Of a stretch of DNA of 64,000 nt, positions 43,636 to 53,611 are shown piece after piece. The notes below the pieces were generated by a model that had not been told where the DNA came from, ran no database searches, and saw nothing but the letters and a program-made list of their open reading frames with translations. The first letter of the stretch is position 1, and each line of letters opens with the position of its first letter. This stretch comes from a virus: the IMG/VR virus record IMGVR_UViG_3300032180_000006, positions 1-64,000 of that record; one strand, 5' to 3'. Position numbers and translations under genes: made by a program.

Positions 43636-44958
43636 ATGCAGTTCTACACGGTTGAACAACTCGGCCCGAAGCGCAGCTTGACACCTGACGGTTTCTTGCT
43701 ATGCGAAGCGGTGCCGATTGCTCGTACTGGCGTGCAGATGTATGGTCCTGGAGAAACGCAGATTACTCCGGGCGGCGATGGGATGGTGTACATCGAACGC
43801 AAGGAGGAAGAAGTATTCAGGCCAGAAACCATCGCCAGCTTTAATGGTAAGCCTGTGTTGAACGACCATCCACAAGGTGGTGCGCCTGTAGATCCAGATA
43901 CTTGGCAAAGTTTGGCCGTAGGAGTTGTACTGAATCCACGGCGAGGTACGGGCGTAGAGGATAATTTCTTAATCGCAGATCTTCTTATCACTCAGCGCGA
44001 AGCCATTGATGAAGTAATGGAAGGTAAGCGTCAGGTTAGTTGCGGCTACGGTGCTCAGTGGGTTGAAATCAGCGCAGGACACGGCGAGCAGCGCAACATC
44101 GTGGGCAACCATGTTGCTCTAGTGCAGCGTGCTCGTTGTGGAAGTCGTTGTAGTATCGGAGATCAAGCTAATGAAGGAGAACCACTGATGTGGGACAAAC
44201 TTAAAAAAGCATACATGGCTTACTTCAAGGTAAATACGGATACAGCCTTGGACGCGGCCATGAGCACGAAGAAGGTTATCGCTGAATTCGGAGCTGACGG
44301 TGAAGTACATTTGCATGAAGCACCGGAAGAGCGGTCGAAGTTTACCGATGAAGCATTGGAAGAGAAGTTTGCGGCATACGATAGGCGTCATGCAGGGCAT
44401 GATGCTGCGATCGAGGAAATTCGGCAGAAAGTGGGCGCAGCGCCGCATGCTTCGGACGCTGGCGGTGAAGAAGGTGAGAAAGAAATTGAAGGTGAATTGA
44501 AGGAAGAAGCGCCTCCGGGCACGGGCGACAAGGCAGGTATGGCAAAGGATAGTGCGTACCTCGAAGATAGTTTCGCGGCGACCGTTGCTGCTGCTGAAAT
44601 CCTGGTACCCGGTATTCAGCTCATCATGTTTGACAAGGCACGTAACCCGAAAGATATGTTCAAGGATATGTGCGCGTTCCGTCGCCGTGCATTGATTCTG
44701 GCATCAAAGGACGAAAAGACTGCGCCGCTGATGCAGGAAGTTCGCCGTGGACGCGTTGTGGCTGATGGTGAAATTCAGAAAATGCCGTGCGGTGTTGTGC
44801 GCGACTTTTTCTTCTCAACCAGCGCCTTGAAAAAGCGCCTTAACAACGAAGCGTCGCGCAGCGCGGCAGCCTCGGTCTACACGTCTGTTAATAAAGGCAA
44901 GATGAAAACCATTGCCGATATCAACGAAGCCAATCGCAAAAAGTTTGGAGGCAACTAA
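43636..44958 (+). CDS. DUF2213 prohead protease/scaffold protein
   Basis: The 440-residue product begins with the DUF2213 domain: LTPDGFLLCEAVPIARTGVQ, FNGKPVLNDHPQGGAPVDPD, GVVLNPRRGTG, QVSCGYGAQW and IVGNHVALVQRARCGSRCSI. This domain is regarded as a prohead protease with a catalytic His and Ser. After residue 180 the sequence is acidic and helical with a coiled coil (EEKFAAYDRRHAGHDAAIEE), probably the scaffold, then a C-terminal region ending KMKTIADINEANRKKFGGN. It comes just before cement and capsid. Confidence 0.85.
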   Translation: MQFYTVEQLGPKRSLTPDGFLLCEAVPIARTGVQMYGPGETQITPGGDGMVYIERKEEEVFRPETIASFNGKPVLNDHPQGGAPVDPDTWQSLAVGVVLNPRRGTGVEDNFLIADLLITQREAIDEVMEGKRQVSCGYGAQWVEISAGHGEQRNIVGNHVALVQRARCGSRCSIGDQANEGEPLMWDKLKKAYMAYFKVNTDTALDAAMSTKKVIAEFGADGEVHLHEAPEERSKFTDEALEEKFAAYDRRHAGHDAAIEEIRQKVGAAPHASDAGGEEGEKEIEGELKEEAPPGTGDKAGMAKDSAYLEDSFAATVAAAEILVPGIQLIMFDKARNPKDMFKDMCAFRRRALILASKDEKTAPLMQEVRRGRVVADGEIQKMPCGVVRDFFFSTSALKKRLNNEASRSAAASVYTSVNKGKMKTIADINEANRKKFGGN

Positions 44959-45578
44959 TGTACACACGTAAGTCCATTTCTCGCGAACAGTTTCAGAAGC
45001 TGGTTGAAGACGGGCAGATCTACCGTCAAGGCAACCAGTTCTTCTGCGATGCCGCGTTTACCTTTCGCATGGGCGCTGGTTTTCCTGGCGATATAACGCG
45101 TATCGAGCTGGCGACAGTTGAACCGTGCTTGATTGATGTCAATTCTCCGCCCACGGCTTACGGTCAACCCGTTGTCATGGATCCGACCACGCAAGGCGTT
45201 CGGCCTATCGCGGCTGGTGATAGCGCGCTGACTGCAATCTACGGTTTTACCGTTCGTCCTTTCCCAACACAGCAACAGAGCACTGCGAACTTCGGTGCCA
45301 CTGTGCTCGGTGGAACACAAGTGCCGCCGACTAGCGGTGTTATCGATGTGCTGCGCAGCGGCTACATCCTTTCACAACTCAGCAATCCTACTGTCGTGCC
45401 TGTTAAGGGCGGCACCGTGGATGTATGGTTCGCGGCCAGCTCTGGCGCGCACGTGCAGGGCGGAGTAGAAGCTGCGCACACGGGCGGCAGCAGTTTCACG
45501 ATTGTTGGCAGCACGACAACCGATTTTAACGGCGGTCCGGATGCGAACGGCGTCGTTGAAGTAGCGTTTAATATCTAA
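44958..45578 (+). CDS. Head cement/decoration protein (Gp24-like)
   Basis: The 206-residue product has AFTFRMGAGFPGDITRIELA near 35, VMDPTTQGVRPIAAGD near 72, AIYGFTVRPFPTQQQ and VIDVLRSGYILSQLSN, the pattern of structural cement proteins encoded directly before DUF2184 capsids. It should bind the capsid outside and stabilise it. Its start overlaps the protease stop. Confidence 0.75.
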   Translation: MYTRKSISREQFQKLVEDGQIYRQGNQFFCDAAFTFRMGAGFPGDITRIELATVEPCLIDVNSPPTAYGQPVVMDPTTQGVRPIAAGDSALTAIYGFTVRPFPTQQQSTANFGATVLGGTQVPPTSGVIDVLRSGYILSQLSNPTVVPVKGGTVDVWFAASSGAHVQGGVEAAHTGGSSFTIVGSTTTDFNGGPDANGVVEVAFNI

Positions 45579-45588
45579 GGAGAGTGAA

Positions 45589-46722
45589 ATGCAATCGATG
45601 AATCGTTCGGGTCGCGGATTCTTTATGGATCGTGCATTCGGCGGTGGAATGACGCATGACTCAGCGGGAAATGCGCTGGGCCAGCCTTTGCCGTTTCCAT
45701 GCCCTGTGATGGATGCCGCTGGTAATCAGACATTTGTTGACACGACAGGTGCGTTTCTGGTCGGTGAACTGGAACGCCTGGATATGACTTTGCATGAACC
45801 GTTGGTGAGCGTCAGTTGGGGTCGAGACATTGACCTCCGCGAGGACGTTACCGTGGCCGATGAAGTGTCCAGCTTTACCATCAGTACTTACGGAAGTGCT
45901 GGCGGTTTGGGTACTGGTCAGGGCATCGGTACTGGCAAAGCGTGGGTCGGTAAGGAAAGCGATGCGATCGCTGGCGTCAGCGTTGATATCGCCAAGACTC
46001 CACATCCGTTGCGTCTATGGGCTTTGGAATTGAAATATACGATTCCCGAGCTTGAATCCGCTGCGAAGCTGGGTCGTCCGATTGATGAACAGAAATACAA
46101 AGCGCTTCAGCTCAAGCACCAGATGGATATCGACGAGCAGGTGTACATCGGAGATACCACGCTGGGTGATACCGGGCTTGTTAACCAGTCTGCCACGGGC
46201 GCGCCGACAACGGGCGTAACGCAACAGAACGTGGTTGCGGGCGTCAGTGGGCAAACGGTGTGGACTGGCAAAACGCCGGATGAAATCTTAACTGACATCA
46301 ACACCGCACTGACTACGGTGTGGGCGAATAGCGCGTGGGCAGTAGTGCCACGCAATATCCTCATTCCTCCAGCTCAGTATGGTTACATCGCAACGCAGAA
46401 GATCGGCTTGGCTGCGCAGACCAGCATTCTCAAGTACATTCTTGAGAACAATTTGTTGGCGCGTACCGGGCAGGGTCAGCTGAACATCAATCCGTTGAAA
46501 TGGTGTATCGGTTCTGGCGTCGGCGGAACACTGGGTACGGTTGGCAACGATCGCATGGTTGTGTACACGAAGGACAAAGATCGTGTTCGCTATCCCATGA
46601 CTCTGTTGCAGCGCACTCAGCTTCAGTATATGTCGATCTGGCATAAGTGCACGTACTTCGGCCGTCTCGGCGTGTTGGAACTGGTGTACCCACAGACGAT
46701 GGGCTATTTTGATCTAATTTAG
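45589..46722 (+). CDS. Major capsid protein (DUF2184, HK97-type fold)
   Basis: The 377-residue product has FVDTTGAFLVGELERLDMTL near 48, HPLRLWALELKYTIPELESA near 140, MDIDEQVYIGDTTLGDTGLV near 175, WAVVPRNILIPPAQYGYIAT near 248 and YPMTLLQRTQLQYMSIWHKC near 340, as in DUF2184 major capsid proteins (encapsulin-like/HK97 fold). AAGGAG precedes the ATG and a terminator follows the gene, which fits high expression. Confidence 0.93.
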   Translation: MQSMNRSGRGFFMDRAFGGGMTHDSAGNALGQPLPFPCPVMDAAGNQTFVDTTGAFLVGELERLDMTLHEPLVSVSWGRDIDLREDVTVADEVSSFTISTYGSAGGLGTGQGIGTGKAWVGKESDAIAGVSVDIAKTPHPLRLWALELKYTIPELESAAKLGRPIDEQKYKALQLKHQMDIDEQVYIGDTTLGDTGLVNQSATGAPTTGVTQQNVVAGVSGQTVWTGKTPDEILTDINTALTTVWANSAWAVVPRNILIPPAQYGYIATQKIGLAAQTSILKYILENNLLARTGQGQLNINPLKWCIGSGVGGTLGTVGNDRMVVYTKDKDRVRYPMTLLQRTQLQYMSIWHKCTYFGRLGVLELVYPQTMGYFDLI

Positions 46723-46738
46723 AGCTCAGTCCAGCAGT

Positions 46739-46773
46739 ACCGGGACTGGGCTTGATGAAGGTCAAGTCCCGGT
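46739..46773 (+). terminator. Rho-independent terminator after the capsid gene
   Basis: ACCGGGACT pairs with AGTCCCGGT (9 bp) around a 17-base loop with a further inner stem, followed by TTAACTTTACTTTTT. It would reduce transcription into the connector and tail genes. Confidence 0.8.
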
Positions 46774-46804
46774 TTAACTTTACTTTTTGAAAGGATGCGC
46801 AAAA

Positions 46805-47317
46805 ATGGCTAGTTTTCCCTTAACGAAAGATCCAGTACAGAAAGTAGTTAAACCCGCGAAAGAGAAGATGGTACCGATGGAATTTCCCGGTCCTGCTGAT
46901 GTGCGGCTGGCATTGTCAAGCAATCAAGTTCTTATCTTCAAGCCCGGTGTACAGCTTGTGCCGCAAAGTCTGGTTAATCACCCTTGGTTGAAGGCACACA
47001 AAGTGAAATTGATTGAAGGTCTGGAAGGCGAGCAGGCTAAAGCGACCGCGGAAGCACAGCAGGCGCAGGAAAACGCTGATGATAAGAAAAAGCAAGATGA
47101 CCTAGACAAAGCAGCAAAGGCCGAAGCTGATAAGAAGCGCAGCGCGGCTGCTACCGCGCTGAATGCCATGACTAAGCCTGAGCTCGCTGTGTTTGCCAAA
47201 CAGACTCATGGTTTGGAACTTAACCATGAGGAAATGAAGAAACCTGAAATGGTTGCGGCCATTCAAAATGCGATGGCGCCGAAGAAGGAGAGCGATGCCG
47301 TTACAGCAGGGCAATAA
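46805..47317 (+). CDS. Hypothetical protein with coiled coil, head-region
   Basis: Start at [20 protein letters not shown] with AAAGGA upstream. The 170-residue product has a short N-terminal domain ([20 protein letters not shown]), a long coiled coil rich in K, E, Q, A (residues about 75-120), and a C-terminal small helical domain [20 protein letters not shown]. The ending resembles a HeH/SAP-like motif. Its role between capsid and connector genes is unknown. Confidence 0.65.
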   Translation: MASFPLTKDPVQKVVKPAKEKMVPMEFPGPADVRLALSSNQVLIFKPGVQLVPQSLVNHPWLKAHKVKLIEGLEGEQAKATAEAQQAQENADDKKKQDDLDKAAKAEADKKRSAAATALNAMTKPELAVFAKQTHGLELNHEEMKKPEMVAAIQNAMAPKKESDAVTAGQ

Positions 47318-47528
47318 CGAAGAAGCGATCAGCCATAACATAGAGACTGAGCAGAACGCAGGCAAGTCGCATGAGCAGGCTGTAGCTATTGCACTGCATA
47401 CTGCTAAGGACGAAGCGGAAGTGATACTGCCCAGCAATATGACACTGAAGCAGATCAACGAGCGCAATCGTGAACTTTGGAACAAGGAGTGGAAGGCTCC
47501 AAGTCCTACTGAAAAGGAAGTTGTATGA
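47295..47528 (+). CDS. DUF6496-like small protein
   Basis: Start at [20 protein letters not shown] with AAGGAG upstream (77 residues). [20 protein letters not shown] is the KxxxQAxAIA pattern of a short phage motif often found in virion-region proteins. Unknown function. Confidence 0.65.
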   Translation: MPLQQGNNEEAISHNIETEQNAGKSHEQAVAIALHTAKDEAEVILPSNMTLKQINERNRELWNKEWKAPSPTEKEVV

Positions 47529-48007
47529 GCACCAGCGGAACTCCAGTCACGGTGCCTGTAACGGTAACAGCGTTCAGGACAGATTTTCCAGAATTCGCCA
47601 ATACGGCCGTTTTTCCGGACACGATGGTGGCTTACTGGCTTAATCTTGCTGCTTTGCTGCTGACTTCGCGCTGGGGTCAGCAGCTTGGCACAGGCATTGA
47701 GTTGTTCTGCGCGCATAACTGTGTGTTGGAAGCGTACAACACGCAGGGCGTCAACGCTGGTGGGCTGCCCGGTTTGACGAAAGGCGTGGTTAGCGCGGAG
47801 TCGGCAGGTTCAGTCAGCGTTAACTACGACACGGCCAGCGCGCTTGACCCAAAGGCAGAACACTGGAATATGACGAACTATGGTACTCGCTTCTGGTTTC
47901 TTGCGCGTATGATGGGCGCTGGGCCGATCCATTTGTCAGGTTGTGGTTCAGGTAGCAGCCCGTTCAGCGGTGGAGTACTTGGACCGGGAATCGGAGGTCA
48001 ATTCTAA
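47525..48007 (+). CDS. Head-tail adaptor, DUF4054 family
   Basis: The 160-residue product has [20 protein letters not shown] near 18, [28 protein letters not shown] near 60, [20 protein letters not shown] and [20 protein letters not shown] end, matching DUF4054, a gp6/gp15-like connector that binds the portal ring and makes the neck. Confidence 0.85.
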   Translation: MSTSGTPVTVPVTVTAFRTDFPEFANTAVFPDTMVAYWLNLAALLLTSRWGQQLGTGIELFCAHNCVLEAYNTQGVNAGGLPGLTKGVVSAESAGSVSVNYDTASALDPKAEHWNMTNYGTRFWFLARMMGAGPIHLSGCGSGSSPFSGGVLGPGIGGQF

Positions 48008-48008
48008 C

Positions 48009-48521
48009 ATGGCTGCTGAAATTCAGGTTAAACTGACAACGACCGCGGACAATGTGACAGTGTTTAAACGTGCCTTGGAGACTATCGTCCGCGATCACGT
48101 TGAGGTTGGTGTACCTGAAGAGAAAGCGCCGCGCAAGGCAGGTTCGAAAATCAGTAATGCTGCACTGGCGTACATTCACAATACGGGCAGCCCGTTGAGA
48201 AACATTCCAGCACGACCATTCATGGAGCCCGGCATACATGATGCAGAGGACAGCATTACTGCTCGCATGGAGGCAGTGGCAAAGGCAGCATTGAAGGGTG
48301 ATGTTCAAGGCGTTGAGCGCGGGCTGAACGCTGTTGGGCTGCTGGTGCAGAACGCCATTCGTCGCCGCATCAACACAGGTATTCCACCACCTTTAAAGCC
48401 CGGGACGCTGGCAGCGCGCAAACGGCAGAACTTTGAAGGTGAAAAACCGTTGATTCGTACTGGGCAACTGCGAAATTCTATCGTCTATGTGATAAAGCGT
48501 ATCACGAGGAGGATTAAGTAA
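48009..48521 (+). CDS. Neck/tail completion protein (virion morphogenesis-like)
   Basis: Start at MAAEIQVKLTTTADNVTVFK (170 residues). VEVGVPEEKAPRK, ALAYIHNTGSPLRNIPARPF and EKPLIRTGQLRNSIVYVI match HK97 gp10 and Mu virion morphogenesis-like proteins that seal the neck or start the tail. Overlaps the next gene by one base. Confidence 0.75.
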   Translation: MAAEIQVKLTTTADNVTVFKRALETIVRDHVEVGVPEEKAPRKAGSKISNAALAYIHNTGSPLRNIPARPFMEPGIHDAEDSITARMEAVAKAALKGDVQGVERGLNAVGLLVQNAIRRRINTGIPPPLKPGTLAARKRQNFEGEKPLIRTGQLRNSIVYVIKRITRRIK

Positions 48522-49138
48522 TGCCGATGCTAGATGTAAGTATCGCTCTTACCAGTCCGTATCTTGTAGATACGTTCAGCGTTCAGCGCAGACAAGAAAC
48601 GGTTGGTACAAATGGGCGCAGTATAATCACACCTCTTGTGTTCAATGTGGTGTCTGGCGTTGTGTTTGCCAGCGGTGCCAGTAAACTTCGTCGCGGAAGC
48701 GATGACGACGAGCAAGATAAAACTATCACTATTATTACGCGGTTCGCGCTGCGTGGTACGAGCCTTGATGGTGCAGCGCAAAGCTACAAACCAGACATTG
48801 TGACGTGGCATGGCAACCAGTTTATTGTAGATGACATAAAAGACTTCACAGGTTACGGACCGGGATTTATTGAAGCTGAGTGCTGTCTGTACGATACTAC
48901 GGCGCAGCCTTCCACGGAGCCACAAGCAATGATCGCACAAAGTAAATTGCAGCAATACCCGCTGACGCAGGTTTCGTCTACTCAGTTCACCGTACCTGTA
49001 ACGACGGGTCAATTTTTCTTGTATCGCAACGGCATGTTGCTTGTTCAAAATGATGCGCATGGCTATACGGTTCAGGGCAACACGCTAACACTCGCTATTC
49101 CATTGGGAGCGGGAGATCTGCTGGCATTCTATGCTTAA
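48521..49138 (+). CDS. Head-tail joining/stopper-like protein
   Basis: The 205-residue product has VDTFSVQRRQETVGTNGRSI, a beta-rich core with VVSGVVFASGASKLRRGSDD, and ITRFALRGTS, VTWHGNQFIVDDIKDFTGYG, a layout of head completion (stopper) proteins. The last 60 residues form an extra beta domain FTVPVTTGQFFLYRNGMLL. Position between DUF4054 and the tail genes supports the call. Confidence 0.65.
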   Translation: MPMLDVSIALTSPYLVDTFSVQRRQETVGTNGRSIITPLVFNVVSGVVFASGASKLRRGSDDDEQDKTITIITRFALRGTSLDGAAQSYKPDIVTWHGNQFIVDDIKDFTGYGPGFIEAECCLYDTTAQPSTEPQAMIAQSKLQQYPLTQVSSTQFTVPVTTGQFFLYRNGMLLVQNDAHGYTVQGNTLTLAIPLGAGDLLAFYA

Positions 49139-52100
49139 AAAACTCTTACTGTGCTGTGCTGTGTGCGTGCCTGCGTTGGCACAGCAGATTGACCTTGGCA
49201 ACCAAGTTAAGGGCCAACTTGTGCCGTCGTTTATTCAACCCGGCGTAGCTGGGCAGTGCTTACTGACTGTTGGTAGCACAACAACTTGGGGAACGTGCGC
49301 AACGGGTTCAAGTGGATATACAACAATTCAATCAGCAGGTGTAGCACTGGCACAGCGCAGCGCCGTTAACTTCTTCGGCGCATTGTCGTGTGTAGACAAC
49401 GCAGGTGCTGCCCGTACTGATTGCCAGCTAGTAACGCCAATTACCGTCCCGCAGGGCGGTACAGGGCTTGCTACGCTTACGGCGCATCAGCTATATGTCG
49501 GTAATGGTACAGCGACGCCTAACCCGGTCGCACCCGGGACGGCTGGGCAGGTGCTGGAGTCAAACGGTGCAAGCGTAGATCCCAGCTTCCAAGACCCGAT
49601 AGTTTCTGGCCCTGATGCTCCAGGTGTCGCTCCTACGCGCAACCCAGTACAGATAGGTGCAATCGGTGCTGACGGCAACGTACATCGCGTGCTGAGCGAC
49701 AATAACGGCAACTTGAACGCACTGGTTACGAACTTCCCTGCAACGCAGGCGGTATCAGCAGCAGCGTTGCCGTTGCCCGCTGGTGCGTCTACCAGCACGA
49801 ACCAGACGAACGGTACGCAGCAAACACAGATCGTACAGGGCGGTAATACCGCTATAGTTTCAGCAGCGGGTGCGCAGAAGGTTGATGGTTCGGCTGTAAC
49901 GCAGCCTGTCTCTGCTGCATCGTTACCGCTGCCCGCTGGCGCTGCCACCAGCTCAAATCAGACCAATGGTACGCAGCAAACGCAGGTCACGGATGGTGCT
50001 GGGCATACGCAGCCAACGGGTGATGCATCAGCGCGCACTATACACACTACGGTTGATAATGCGAGCGTCACTGTAGTGCAGGGAACGGGCACGAATCTAC
50101 ATACCGTGGTAGATAACTTCCCTGCGACGCAACCTGTAAGTATTGCTACGAATGTTGGTGTTACGCAGCAGACAACACCGTGGCTCATTGCTAATGGTAC
50201 ACCGACAGCGCAGACAGCGAGCTGGACGTCGGCTACTGGGTTGAATACCGCGCTAACCCTCGGAGTTCTAAACTATGCTACAGCAGAACTCTCTGTTGAC
50301 ATCGGGGTGATTACTGGTGGTGCATTGACGTTTGAAGTGCAAGATTCAAACTCTTCCGGGCAGTGGCATACCATACAGGGAGTACAGGTTGGTTCTACTG
50401 TTGGTTCGCCGGGCATGGGAACCACTGGAGTTTCTTATACGCTGGCATCTACTGCGCATCCAGTATTTATTTTCAATACATCGGGTGTCAGCAGTATACG
50501 AGTACGCCTATCTTCTGTGATTACGGGTGGAGGTACCGTAACCGTCGCACTTCAAGGAGTGGCATCACCATCTGCACTTATTCACTTAGCAGCAGAAGGA
50601 GCTACAGGACAAAGCACCACAGGAATGCCTATATTATTGATGGGAGCTCAAAGTTCAGGTGGCACGCTCACTCCTCTGACCTTGGATTCTTCTAATAACT
50701 TGAACATGGCGTTGCCTGAAGGTGTAGATTCAGTCGTGGGGACTACTGGTGTCGCAAACTGGAGTAATGCTACCAGTGCTAATACTGCGTTGAGTGCTAA
50801 CACCACTGCGATACCATTAGCGGGAGCTACAACTGTCGCGTTTAATATAGTACAGAGCGGTGCATTCACAGGAGGAGTAATTACATTTGAAGTGTTAGGT
50901 GTATCTGGAATTACCGCTTCCTACGTTCCTGTACAAGGCATCAACATCTCGACTGGAGCGGCGCAAGGTTCTACGTTTTCACTGACTGCAAATTCTGGTA
51001 CAAACGTAATCATTTTTAGTTCGGTAGGTGCGATTAACGATATTCGTGCTAGACTCAGTACAGCTATTTCAGGAGCTGGAACAGTTGCGCTTCAGGGTAC
51101 TGTTCAAGGTATGGGACAACCTCCAGGGCATGTGAATCTTGCTTTTCTGGGAGGCGTGCCTTTATCTGGCGCGAATGTGGTTGATGTTGGAAATTCCGCA
51201 TTCAAGGTGAATTGTGTTACGGGCTGTTCATCTACACCCGGTTTCACTGACAATACAGCGTTCACGGCTGGTACCACAACAGAAGCGAATATAGGTGGTG
51301 TGTTTAACGATGGTCTTAGCGCTGTTACCAGCGGCAACGCAGCAGCGGCGCGCATCACTACGAACCGCGCTGTACACATGAATCTGCGTAACAATGCAGG
51401 TACTGAAATTGGCACTGCCAGCAATCCTGTTCAAGTATCGTTAGCAAATACTGCTGCGAACGCCACGGCTGTCAAGGTTGATGGCAGTGCTGTAACGCAG
51501 CCAGTTAGCGCAACGCAAGGTACGGCAGCGGCGACAACGGCTGGATGGCCCGTGGTTGGTGGTACTCTAACTGAGCAGACAGCAGCATGGACAAGCGCAA
51601 CGGGCAGTAACACCACTTTACGTGAAACAATCACGGGTTATAATTCTATCGCTGTATTTTTCAACCAGACCACTACAATCACAGGTGGCGTAGCTACATT
51701 TGAAGCGTCTGACACTACTGCATTCACCAATGCATACCCGGTACAGTGCGTTGAGTCAAACGCGGGTATCGTGGCAACTACATATACGTTCGTTGCATCT
51801 ACGAATCAACTTTGGGATTGCGATGTTACAGGGTACACGGCGTTTCAAGTTCGTTTGAGTACAGTGATTTCTGGTACTGGTACTGTAAATGTTGGTGTAA
51901 CTGCTAACTCAATGCCATCAGCGTCTAACGTCACGGCAAATCAAGGAACTAGCCCGTGGATAAGTAACATCACTCAATTCGGTAGCACGAACGTATCTAC
52001 AGGCACGGGCGCAAGCGGCGCAGGTATACCACGTGTAACTATTTCCAATGATTCATCGTTGGCAGCTAATCAATCTGTTAACGTGAGTCAGTTTGGTGGT

Positions 52101-52841
52101 ACGAACGCAGCTACAGGTACAGGCGCAAGCGGTGCTGGAATTCCGCGTGTTACAGTTTCAAACGATAGCTCACTTACTGGTACGCTGGCGAATAACGGAG
52201 CCGCTGCTGCAACCAATCGTTTAGGTACGTTACCCGCAATCGCTCAAACTTCTTATAATAACGGAACAGCCTCTACGCAAGGAAGAGATGTTGCAGCCAA
52301 CGCAGGTACGGACGGTCTCTTATGGGTAGCGAATCTACCAGCAATAAGACCTGCCAGTTTCGTTGCTTCAAAGAAATTCGCGGCGAGTTCTACTACAGAT
52401 AACGCAGTGATGCCGGGTAATGCAACTAACACTGTGTTGCTTACGGCAATTAAAATCACCTGCACGCAAACCACGGCTGGCGTTATCAGTGTAGAAATCT
52501 TGAAGCGCTCCACTGCTGACACAGCGGGTACTTCAGCAGCTATGACCGCCGTGCCAGATGATTCAAACTATTCGGCTGCTGTAAGCGCACCATTGTCCTA
52601 CACAGGAACTGGACCCACGGTTGGAACACCTGTAGGTGATGTTGACAATGGGCAGGTAGGTTGCCTAGCTCCAGGTACCGCAGGAGCTAACGACATCTAC
52701 ATATTGAACCGTCGTCAGAAGCCGATTGTATTGCGTGGCACAGCGCAGCAGGTTGCTGTGAACGTCGGTAATGCTGCGCTGACTGGCGGCAACTTAACTG
52801 TGACATTCGAATGGATGGAGATAACAACAATAACGCCATGA
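49131..52841 (+). CDS. Large signal-peptide-bearing fibre-like virion protein
   Basis: The 1,236-residue product starts with a signal peptide (MLKKLLLCCAVCVPALAQ), then fibre-shaft sequence with PQGGTGLATLTAHQLYVGNG and APGTAGQVLESNG near 100-145. Then come two SAA-LPLPAGA-TS-NQTNGTQQTQ repeats (about 212 and 262), three long beta domains starting WTSATG or WSNATS (about 363, 542, 819), and two TGTGASGAGIPRVT repeats (about 955, 993). The product is rich in Thr, Ser, Ala and Gly with few charges. It resembles tail fibre or adhesin proteins, and a Sec signal would be unusual for one that must assemble in the cytoplasm. The last 200 residues are a globular end. No chaperone or endosialidase domain. 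Confidence 0.7.
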   Translation: MLKKLLLCCAVCVPALAQQIDLGNQVKGQLVPSFIQPGVAGQCLLTVGSTTTWGTCATGSSGYTTIQSAGVALAQRSAVNFFGALSCVDNAGAARTDCQLVTPITVPQGGTGLATLTAHQLYVGNGTATPNPVAPGTAGQVLESNGASVDPSFQDPIVSGPDAPGVAPTRNPVQIGAIGADGNVHRVLSDNNGNLNALVTNFPATQAVSAAALPLPAGASTSTNQTNGTQQTQIVQGGNTAIVSAAGAQKVDGSAVTQPVSAASLPLPAGAATSSNQTNGTQQTQVTDGAGHTQPTGDASARTIHTTVDNASVTVVQGTGTNLHTVVDNFPATQPVSIATNVGVTQQTTPWLIANGTPTAQTASWTSATGLNTALTLGVLNYATAELSVDIGVITGGALTFEVQDSNSSGQWHTIQGVQVGSTVGSPGMGTTGVSYTLASTAHPVFIFNTSGVSSIRVRLSSVITGGGTVTVALQGVASPSALIHLAAEGATGQSTTGMPILLMGAQSSGGTLTPLTLDSSNNLNMALPEGVDSVVGTTGVANWSNATSANTALSANTTAIPLAGATTVAFNIVQSGAFTGGVITFEVLGVSGITASYVPVQGINISTGAAQGSTFSLTANSGTNVIIFSSVGAINDIRARLSTAISGAGTVALQGTVQGMGQPPGHVNLAFLGGVPLSGANVVDVGNSAFKVNCVTGCSSTPGFTDNTAFTAGTTTEANIGGVFNDGLSAVTSGNAAAARITTNRAVHMNLRNNAGTEIGTASNPVQVSLANTAANATAVKVDGSAVTQPVSATQGTAAATTAGWPVVGGTLTEQTAAWTSATGSNTTLRETITGYNSIAVFFNQTTTITGGVATFEASDTTAFTNAYPVQCVESNAGIVATTYTFVASTNQLWDCDVTGYTAFQVRLSTVISGTGTVNVGVTANSMPSASNVTANQGTSPWISNITQFGSTNVSTGTGASGAGIPRVTISNDSSLAANQSVNVSQFGGTNAATGTGASGAGIPRVTVSNDSSLTGTLANNGAAAATNRLGTLPAIAQTSYNNGTASTQGRDVAANAGTDGLLWVANLPAIRPASFVASKKFAASSTTDNAVMPGNATNTVLLTAIKITCTQTTAGVISVEILKRSTADTAGTSAAMTAVPDDSNYSAAVSAPLSYTGTGPTVGTPVGDVDNGQVGCLAPGTAGANDIYILNRRQKPIVLRGTAQQVAVNVGNAALTGGNLTVTFEWMEITTITP

Positions 52842-53611
52842 AAAAACTTGCACTCATATTATTTTTTCTACTGGCTTCCAGTTTCGCATCGGCAACGATC
52901 AGCGTAGCGCAGAACCCTACATGGTGCAGTTTCTCTTCTACCACGTCTGGAACCTGTGCTTATAGCTCGAACAATGCTGCTGGTTCTGTGTTGATTGCGG
53001 GTGTTGCTTGTTCTACATCAGGCGATACGCTGACTACACCGACAGATTCAATAGGAAATACGTGGCTTGTTGCTAATACTGCGACAAACAACACAGGCGA
53101 TGGCTCAACTTGGGGAACGTTTTATGTGCAGAATTCTCGTAGCGGCGCTAATACCGTCACGTATGGTGTAAGTGTGGCGCATAGTTGTACGATAATGATA
53201 GGGGAGTGGGCGAATACTATTACTGGAACATGGACTCTTGACCAAAAACAGAGTAATCCTAATACAGGTTCATTTTCTACAGCGATGACTAGCAATGCTA
53301 CAAGTGCACTTTCTCAAAGCGATGAACTTGCTGTTGGGTTTGGTGGAAGTTTTGGTACATCTACAGCGACCTTCACGGCTGGTGGTAGTTACGCCATACC
53401 TACAGGCGGACAGCACAATACAACTTCGTCTATGAGTGCTGCTGTGGAATGGCTTGAGACTGCTGCTACTACTGCGCAAACAGCAACGATGACGATTAGT
53501 GTCAGTCAAAATTGGACGATGTTTGTTGCTACGTTTATACCGCCGACAAGTGGTGGTGCTACTGTTATTCCAGTGAACAAACGGCAGAAACTGGAGTTGC
53601 TTGATCTATGA
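52838..53611 (+). CDS. Signal-peptide protein, beta-rich, virion region
   Basis: Start at MKKLALILFFLLASSFASAT whose ATG overlaps the upstream TGA (ATGA). The 257-residue product has a classical signal peptide then a Thr/Ser-rich beta domain (NAAGSVLIAGVACSTSGDTL, TWTLDQKQSNPNTGSFSTAM, WTMFVATFIPPTSGG). The sequence pattern (VAC...SNPN....A.V...WT) resembles carbohydrate-binding or adhesin-like beta-sandwich proteins. No known family assigned. Followed by tail genes. Confidence 0.65.
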   Translation: MKKLALILFFLLASSFASATISVAQNPTWCSFSSTTSGTCAYSSNNAAGSVLIAGVACSTSGDTLTTPTDSIGNTWLVANTATNNTGDGSTWGTFYVQNSRSGANTVTYGVSVAHSCTIMIGEWANTITGTWTLDQKQSNPNTGSFSTAMTSNATSALSQSDELAVGFGGSFGTSTATFTAGGSYAIPTGGQHNTTSSMSAAVEWLETAATTAQTATMTISVSQNWTMFVATFIPPTSGGATVIPVNKRQKLELLDL

